64,000 nt of DNA from Aporrectodea caliginosa (Eukaryota > Annelida > Clitellata > Crassiclitellata > Lumbricidae), in contig JACEVL010000159.1 of NCBI GenBank assembly GCA_020284085.1, positions 692,501-756,500 of the forward strand, in the 5' to 3' direction. The notes under the pieces are model-generated. The model ran no database searches and was not told where the DNA came from. It saw nothing but the letters and a program-made list of their open reading frames with translations. The position numbers and the translations under genes were made by a program. Shown here piece by piece: positions 59,608-64,000 of the stretch (position 1 is the first letter of the stretch; each line of letters begins with the position of its first letter).

Positions 59608-59947
59608 CATGGATCGCGAACCTTTTTTAAAGGTGTGTGTCAAAATGCGACTAAATCATTTTTAAAAATACTCTCACGTGCCCCTCGGAATTTTGCAATC
59701 TATAATTGTTTTTCTCATGCAGATTTTAACTGACAAAACGTAATTTTTAAAAATGAATGAAAAGACATTATTTCAAAGATGGTTTTAGATTGGTGTTACA
59801 ATAAAGTCCTTTATACAAGAAAATGTGAATTCCTACAGTGATTTACTATTTCTAAGTTTGAAATTTTGGGGACGCTCCAAATTCCGTCTCCAAAAAATTT
59901 GAGTGCGTGCCACTTTGGGCACGCATGCTATAGGTTCGCCATCCCTG
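59608..59947. mobile_element. hAT-like MITE nested in the CCCAGC element
   Basis: The left CATGGATCGCGAACCTTTT and inverted right CAGGGATGGCGAACCTATA share GGAT-GCGAACCT. Flanking 8-mers TATTATAC (59600-59607) and TGTTACAC (59948-59955) match at 6 of 8. Subterminal GTGTGTCAAAATGCG and inverted GCGTGCCCAAAGTGGCAC are those of a hAT type familiar from many animals. It is 340 bp without coding capacity. Confidence 0.65.
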
Positions 59948-60343
59948 TGTTACACGCTAACGGCTAACCCTAACCCAATCTCCGTCGCGACTATCCGTAT
60001 CCTGACCACATATTCGATACAGCCTCTGCATAAACTGTTGATATATAGATATTGGTTAATTAGTGTAATAAATATAGCGTAATCTTCCTTTTAACACAAA
60101 CAAATAGCGATCTCTGAAATACTTACGCATTCAACTATCGTTTACAAAATGGCGGTTTGAATACAAATACCGCTAGAAGGCGCTACGACTCGGGGTTACA
60201 CCAGACGGTTCCCGTACGCAAACCGTTGACAAAAACCGTCAGAAAACCGTACCGGATAAACCGGATAAAACACACACGGGACCCGTGCGGTCGTGTTTGC
60301 TGGGTTTCCCCTGCTCCACGCTAGCTACGCCTCTGTAGCCAAA

Positions 60344-60759
60344 GCTTTGGAAGTTGACTGGCACCGTGTGAATGACGTCTGTCACCTGGTGACTGCTTTT
60401 GTAATAGCATTAGCTGATTTTTCTTTATTAACATTAATATTCGAATTGCTCTGTAGAGACCGTGTTGTTGGTGCCATCTGGCGAATGCAGCTGTGGTCCT
60501 TGCGTCTCTTTCCAACGAATGCTTCGGTTGTTCTCCCCAGCTAGAAAAATAGGCTTCATTATTCGAAGAAGTTGCCTCTAATGCTATTGTGATACGAAAA
60601 ATCGGTTGGCAGTTAATCTTAGAAACTAGTATATATTGACATAAGACATTATTGACAGAAAGAGATGATGAATATGAAACAGGCCAAAGTCGGTAGGATT
60701 ACATCGAGAGTGTGATAAGCCCGTCTATCGTTTAAAGGTTACCTTACCTTGTAATGTAG
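60344..60759. other. Non-coding stretch, no feature seen
   Basis: No supported gene or repeat between the transposon complex and the RT fragment. Confidence 0.4.
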
Positions 60760-61410
60760 TACAGTAGGTCTACACTCTACAACTCTACATTACAATACAA
60801 TGCGTTTAATAAGGATTGTTTCCCTGTTACCAAGAGGCAGTTGGAGGACATTCAGAGACTAAAGGCAGATGTTGCATCAAGAATCCTCTCAACCTAAGAG
60901 AGAATAGAACCCGTCAGGCGATGAGCAAAGGCGTGGGTGTCATCTGCATATAGTGATGGACAGCAACACCCATAGGAAGGAGAATCCGTCCAAGGTCGGC
61001 AGTGTATATGATGCATAGGTGATGGACCACAACAGAACCTTGATGAAGGCCAAAAGATATAGAGGACCAGACGGAGCATGTGGGTCCAAAGACAACAGAG
61101 TGGGAATGGTCCGAGAGGAATGACTGAAGCCAAGAAGGATAGATTGGTCGACAGAGAGGGGACACAAGAGAATAAGAATCAAGATGGTCAACAAGTTGAA
61201 AGGAAAAGCACGTCTTTCAACAAGCTTATAAAGAGGAAGGAGAGGTTGGAAATAGGACAGTATAGTAGAGATGTCATTGAGGTCAAGACCCAGTCACCCA
61301 GGCGCTTGATAGATGGAAAACCAAAGCTCATTAATGAGAATCCGGAAGTGAACCCAGACCCACGGAGGTGTCACAGAGCAAATGAAGGAACGGTAGTTAA
61401 TCATCAATAA
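60760..61410 (-). pseudogene. LINE reverse transcriptase fragment, frameshifted
   Basis: Through several frames the minus strand gives LSYFQPLLPLYKLVERRAF-like text, then SWLQSFLSDHSHSVVFGP, SISFGLHQGSVV, IIYTADLGRILLPMGVAVHH, and in another frame the catalytic SLYADDTHAFAH (about 60935-60955). WMSSNCLL-like text follows downstream. Order and spacing match the RT palm (S-L..R.Q.V..G..S....YG.PQGSV.GP...YTAD...YADDTQ...W) of CR1/L2-like elements. Many frame changes show an old, dead copy. Confidence 0.75.
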
Positions 61411-61801
61411 AATCCTTCATTGCAAATGGCGGTAAGAGGTCCAGCTTACAGGATTTAGCAGATGACTCCAGTAGAAGGCAGCAAAGAGACGTACAAAGGC
61501 AGAGGCGTCCAACATGGAAGCCTGGATGACTTATGAGGAAAGGAAGGAGGTGAAGCTAGTGCGTATTTTAACGGATTTTGACTACTGGGACAAAGTCTGC
61601 CACGACTATGGGTCCGAGGGAGTGTCGTAAGCTCCCCAGCGGGGTTTGAGCCCCAGCCGACAATGCATTTTAGTAGAGCATTTGTTGCAAATGGAGCCCA
61701 TTTTAGCCACTTTATTTTTTACCAAATTTGCGTTTTATTATTATACATATCCCTATTTAAGTTATTCTTAGAAGTTGTAAGTTTGAAACATAATTAGATA
61801 T
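61411..61801. other. Non-coding stretch, no feature seen
   Basis: No supported gene between the RT fragment and the minisatellite. Confidence 0.4.
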
Positions 61802-62790
61802 AGTTTGAAGACAATCGAAACCATGTCTACGTTTCCTCTTTGTCTGAAGACAATCGTAACCATGTCTACGTTTTCTCTTTGTCTGAAGACAATCGTAAAC
61901 ATGTTCTCGTTTTCTTTTTGTCTGAAGACAATCGTAACCATGCCTACATGTAAAGTCACTTATTAGAAGACAATCGTAGCCATGTCTACATCTTCTCTTT
62001 GTCTGAAGACAATCGTAATCATGTCCTCGTTTTCTTTTTGTCTGAAGACAATCGTAACCATGCCTACATGTAAATTCACTTATTAGAAGACAATCGTAGC
62101 CATGTCTACATCTTCTCTTTGTCTGAAGACAATCGTAATCATGTCCTCGTTTTCTTTTTGTCTGAAGACAATCGTAACTATATCTACGTTTCTCTTTGTC
62201 TGAAGACAATCGTAACCTTGTCAACGTTTTCTCTTTGTCTGAAGACAAACGTAACCATAGGCTATCTACGATGTAAATTCACTTATTAGAAGACAATCGC
62301 AGCCATGTCTACGTTTTCTCTTTGTCTGAAGACAATCGCAACCACGCCTACGTTTTCTCTTTGTCTGAAGACAATCGTAACCATATCTACGTTTTCTCTT
62401 TGTCTGAAGACAATCGTAAACATGCCTACGTTTTCTCTTTGTCTGAAGACAATCGTAACCATATCTACGTTTTCTCTTTGTCTGAAGACAATCGTAACCT
62501 TGTCAACGTTTTCTCTTTGTCTGAAGACAAACGTAACCATAGGCTATCTACGTTTTCTCTTTGTCTGAAGACAATCGTAACCATGTCTACGTTTTCTCTT
62601 TGTCTGAAGACAATCGTAACCATATCTACGTTCTCTCTTCGTCTGAAGACAATCGTAACCATGTCTACGTTTTCTTTTTGCCTGAAGACAATCGTAACCA
62701 TATCTACGTTCTCTCTTCGTCTGAAGAATATCGTAACCATGTCTACGTTTACTCTTTGTGTGAAGACAATCGTAACCATATTTTCGTGTA
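61802..62790. repeat. 39-bp minisatellite with higher-order structure
   Basis: About 25 units of CTGAAGACAATCGTAACCAT plus GTCTACGTTTTCTCTTTGT. The 39-bp period is a multiple of three, so frames stay open on both strands (SEDNRNHVYVFSL; FRQRENVDMVTIV). Larger units of about 120 bp, containing ACATGTAAA-TCACTTATTAG, recur at about 61945, 62065 and 62270, showing duplication of multi-unit blocks. There is no start context, signal or splice evidence for a gene. Confidence 0.93.
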
Positions 62791-62888
62791 AATTCTTCTA
62801 TTAGATTACTATACGACCAAAATAATTGATATAAATAAGTCAGTGACAGGCTGAGTGACTGTTATGCAGTGGAAAGCTGCAGCTACAA

Positions 62889-63293
62889 CACGTGCAAGTG
62901 ATAGTATTGTGATCAGTTATTATGTGACGTGTGCTATGGGCAGGGGTCGAAGTGGAAAATAAGAGGTGCCGGTATGGATATAAGAACCATTCCCCTTCCC
63001 TACCGGTATGGATTTCTCGCCTGGAGAAGTACCGGTATGCTTTTAGTCGGCCAGGAGAGGTGCGGTATGGCATACCGTTTCATACCATCACACTTCAAGC
63101 AATGGCTATGGGTTTTTGTTACATTTGCCTAACAAACAGTAATAGTTTTAACTTCAGCAAACACGACCAACTTCGTTTTCCAATGTAGTTAGGCAAATGA
63201 AACAAAAAAAAACATATGAGTTGTCAAAAAAGCCAATAACATACGTCACATAATAAGTCTGATCACAATGCTATCTATCACTTGCACGATAGC
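62889..63293. mobile_element. Foldback MITE carrying a nested insertion
   Basis: The left CGTGCAAGTGATAG...TATTGTGATCA, TTATTATGTGACGT and the right arm (63234-63293, inverted) share the same blocks in order with small gaps. After removal of the insertion 62941-63104 the similarity continues inward to ATTTGCCTAAC on both sides. No clear target duplication is visible. Confidence 0.65.
62941..63104. mobile_element. 164-bp hAT-like MITE rich in ACCGGTATG
   Basis: A perfect 8-bp direct repeat GCTATGGG flanks it (62933-62940, 63105-63112). The ends CAGGGGTCGAAGTG and inverted CATTGCTTGAAGTG match at 10 of 14. The interior has several CCGGTATGG / CATACCG words in both orientations. The duplication size and CA...GAAGTG ends suggest hAT. 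Confidence 0.75.
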
Positions 63294-63783
63294 AGTCGTG
63301 CTAACGGGAATTATAGGAGAATAATTAGACCAACTATACTAGAGTTACATTCAATAAATGTTTGCTTGGTTAGTGTTTCGACTTTTCACTACGGAGTTTC
63401 ATTAGAACTTAGAAATTACAAATTAATTTAAAATATTTTTATTTATACTAATCACTTATGATATCAGGTAACCAAAGGAATGAAGAGAATTGGAAGGTTA
63501 ATGATTTAATATTGTAAACTAACATGGAAAGTAGATTATTGCCTGGAATAAAGTCACGAAAACTACTGGGACAAATCCTAAAACTACTGGGGCAAACCCT
63601 AAAACTACTGGGGAGATTTTTTCCTAATAGTTATACAGTTAAATTATGCACTGGGTGGAGCACCTTCAATAGATTGGTGGATTGAGTCGATCTTCGCGAG
63701 CAAAGTCGATCAGATCAGCAAAGATTAGATAAGATTAACTTAGATTAACTTGATTTGGATCAGATCAGATTAAGCACTGGTCA
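63294..63783. other. Non-coding stretch before exon B
   Basis: AT-rich sequence with three CTACTGGG(A/G)CAAA-type words at 63560-63615 and GATTAGAT/AGATCAGAT words at 63690-63775. No gene is seen. Confidence 0.45.
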
Positions 63784-63800
63784 TTCTTTGTGTTCTGCAG
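63784..63800 (+). promoter_or_regulatory. 3-prime splice site
   Basis: TTCTTTGTGTTCTGCAG, a pyrimidine-rich run ending in CAG, gives an exon start in phase 1 that matches the donor at 22658. Confidence 0.85.
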
Positions 63801-64000
63801 CACTTCCTGTCCTTGGCGAAGTGTCTCCGAGCTTCCTCATCCAGAAGATCGGTGAGACAGTCGACATCTTCTGCGAGGCAAACGGCAATCCGGATCCGAC
63901 ACTGACCTGGTACAAAGACGGACGCCAGATGACGCCGTCAGATCGCATATCCATCGGCCACAATCTGATTCAAGTGAGGAAGCTGGGTCCAGACGACGGA
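63801..64000 (+). CDS. IGSF9: turtle/IGSF9-like protein, exon encoding Ig domain 2 (partial, runs off the window)
   Basis: With the G from exon A the first codon is Ala. The exon reads ALPVLGEVSPSFLIQKIGET, then VDIFCEANGNPDPTLTWYKD and GRQMTPSDRISIGHNLIQVR, ending KLGPDDG at the window edge. The cysteine in DIFCEA, the tryptophan in LTWYKDG and the start of D-x-G-x-Y-x-C are those of an I-set Ig domain with the G-NP-P--TW pattern common in second and later domains of the turtle/IGSF9 group. The missing YxC must lie just beyond 64000. Together with exon A it forms the membrane-distal end of the predicted adhesion protein. Confidence 0.87.

Larger units (their letters stand above)
56267..60304. 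mobile_element. 4-kb DNA element with CCCAGC ends and a cargo gene
   Basis: The left end CCCAGCCAACAC and inverted right end CCCAGCAAACAC continue with ACACGGG-like sequence, matching at 20 of 27. TT lies outside both ends (56265-56266, 60305-60306). Inside each end there is a GC-rich zone of repeated ACGG/CCGT words: CAGACGGTTCCC occurs at 56292 and 60204 in the same orientation, with further GGGACCC and CCGGATA copies. The centre is AT-rich. It holds a palindrome (56491-56783), a two-exon gene on the minus strand and a nested hAT-like element. I do not recognise the superfamily, and no transposase is identified. Confidence 0.6.
51410..60335. mobile_element. hAT-like host element split by three nested insertions
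   Basis: The left end CAGTGGCGTTACCAG and inverted right end CAGAGGCGTAGCTAG match at 11 of 15. Both resemble the common hAT end CAGTGGCGTAGCCAG. Flanking 8-mers TGGCCAAG (51402-51409) and TAGCCAAA (60336-60343) match at 6 of 8. Removing the three inserted elements (51600-52902, 53023-55548, 56267-60304) leaves about 1.05 kb. It also rejoins a sensible GC-rich hAT subterminus (GGCCGCTCCCCC next to CAGGGG). No transposase is visible. The outer assignment is an inference from end sequences. Confidence 0.6.
22658..63800 (+). other. Giant intron of the turtle/IGSF9-like gene (about 41.1 kb)
   Basis: The interval runs from the donor at 22658 to the acceptor TTCTTTGTGTTCTGCAG at 63784-63800. Joining the exons gives ...YLTVY-A-LPVLGEV..., with the alanine codon split G|CA, a typical Ig1-Ig2 boundary. 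Everything between is non-coding for the host gene and is filled with mobile elements and simple repeats. An unseen small exon cannot be excluded, but none is needed for a continuous Ig1-Ig2 reading. Confidence 0.8.

Noticed and set aside
61802..62790. CRISPR-like array
   Set aside because: No spacers; it is a contiguous 39-bp minisatellite.

Overview
The window is animal genomic DNA that is almost entirely intronic and intergenic. It has long non-coding stretches, many tetranucleotide microsatellites, tRNA-derived SINE-like repeats, several non-LTR retrotransposon remnants and many short inverted-repeat DNA transposons. The mix suggests a marine invertebrate, perhaps a deuterostome; this is an inference from the repeat style and I cannot name the species.

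The only host gene I can support is on the + strand. Two exons encode consecutive immunoglobulin domains of a protein resembling turtle/IGSF9 (neuronal adhesion, IgSF). Exon A (22325-22657, 333 nt, phase 1-1) carries a complete first Ig domain. Exon B (63801 to the window end) begins the second Ig domain in the matching phase. They are separated by an intron of about 41.1 kb (22658-63800). Positions 1-22324 are then most simply the upstream intron, since no start codon or signal peptide is visible before exon A.

Upstream region (1-22.3 kb): two tRNA-like SINEs at 0.5-0.9 kb and one at 2.1 kb; an unidentified decayed coding remnant at 3.4-4.1 kb; a 1.4-kb foldback transposon with tandemly repetitive inverted ends (5733-7159); reverse-transcriptase pseudogenes at 11.1-12.6 kb and, tail to tail, at 17.0-19.2 kb; a hAT-type MITE (14313-14789); large microsatellites.

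Giant intron (22.7-63.8 kb): a LINE 3-prime end whose tail resembles that of the SINE at 0.5 kb (22.96-23.37 kb); a 2-kb LINE copy with one clear frameshift in its RT (24.5-26.5 kb); an unexplained 59-bp inverted repeat (27.2-27.4 kb); a cluster of hAT-like elements (44.2-47.5 kb); an array of TGACGTCA-like sites (49.6-50.35 kb); and a nested transposon complex (51.4-60.3 kb). In the complex, a small hAT-like element appears to have been invaded by two pogo-like elements and by a 4-kb element with CCCAGC ends that itself holds an apparent two-exon gene, a palindrome and a further hAT element. The intron ends with an RT remnant, a 1-kb 39-bp minisatellite and a nested MITE pair. Apart from the host gene, recognised coding sequence is transposon-derived and mostly broken; the exceptions are the intact 242-codon ORF in the first pogo-like element and the uncharacterised two-exon gene in the CCCAGC element.

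All alignments were done by eye; family names rest on remembered motifs, not on searches.
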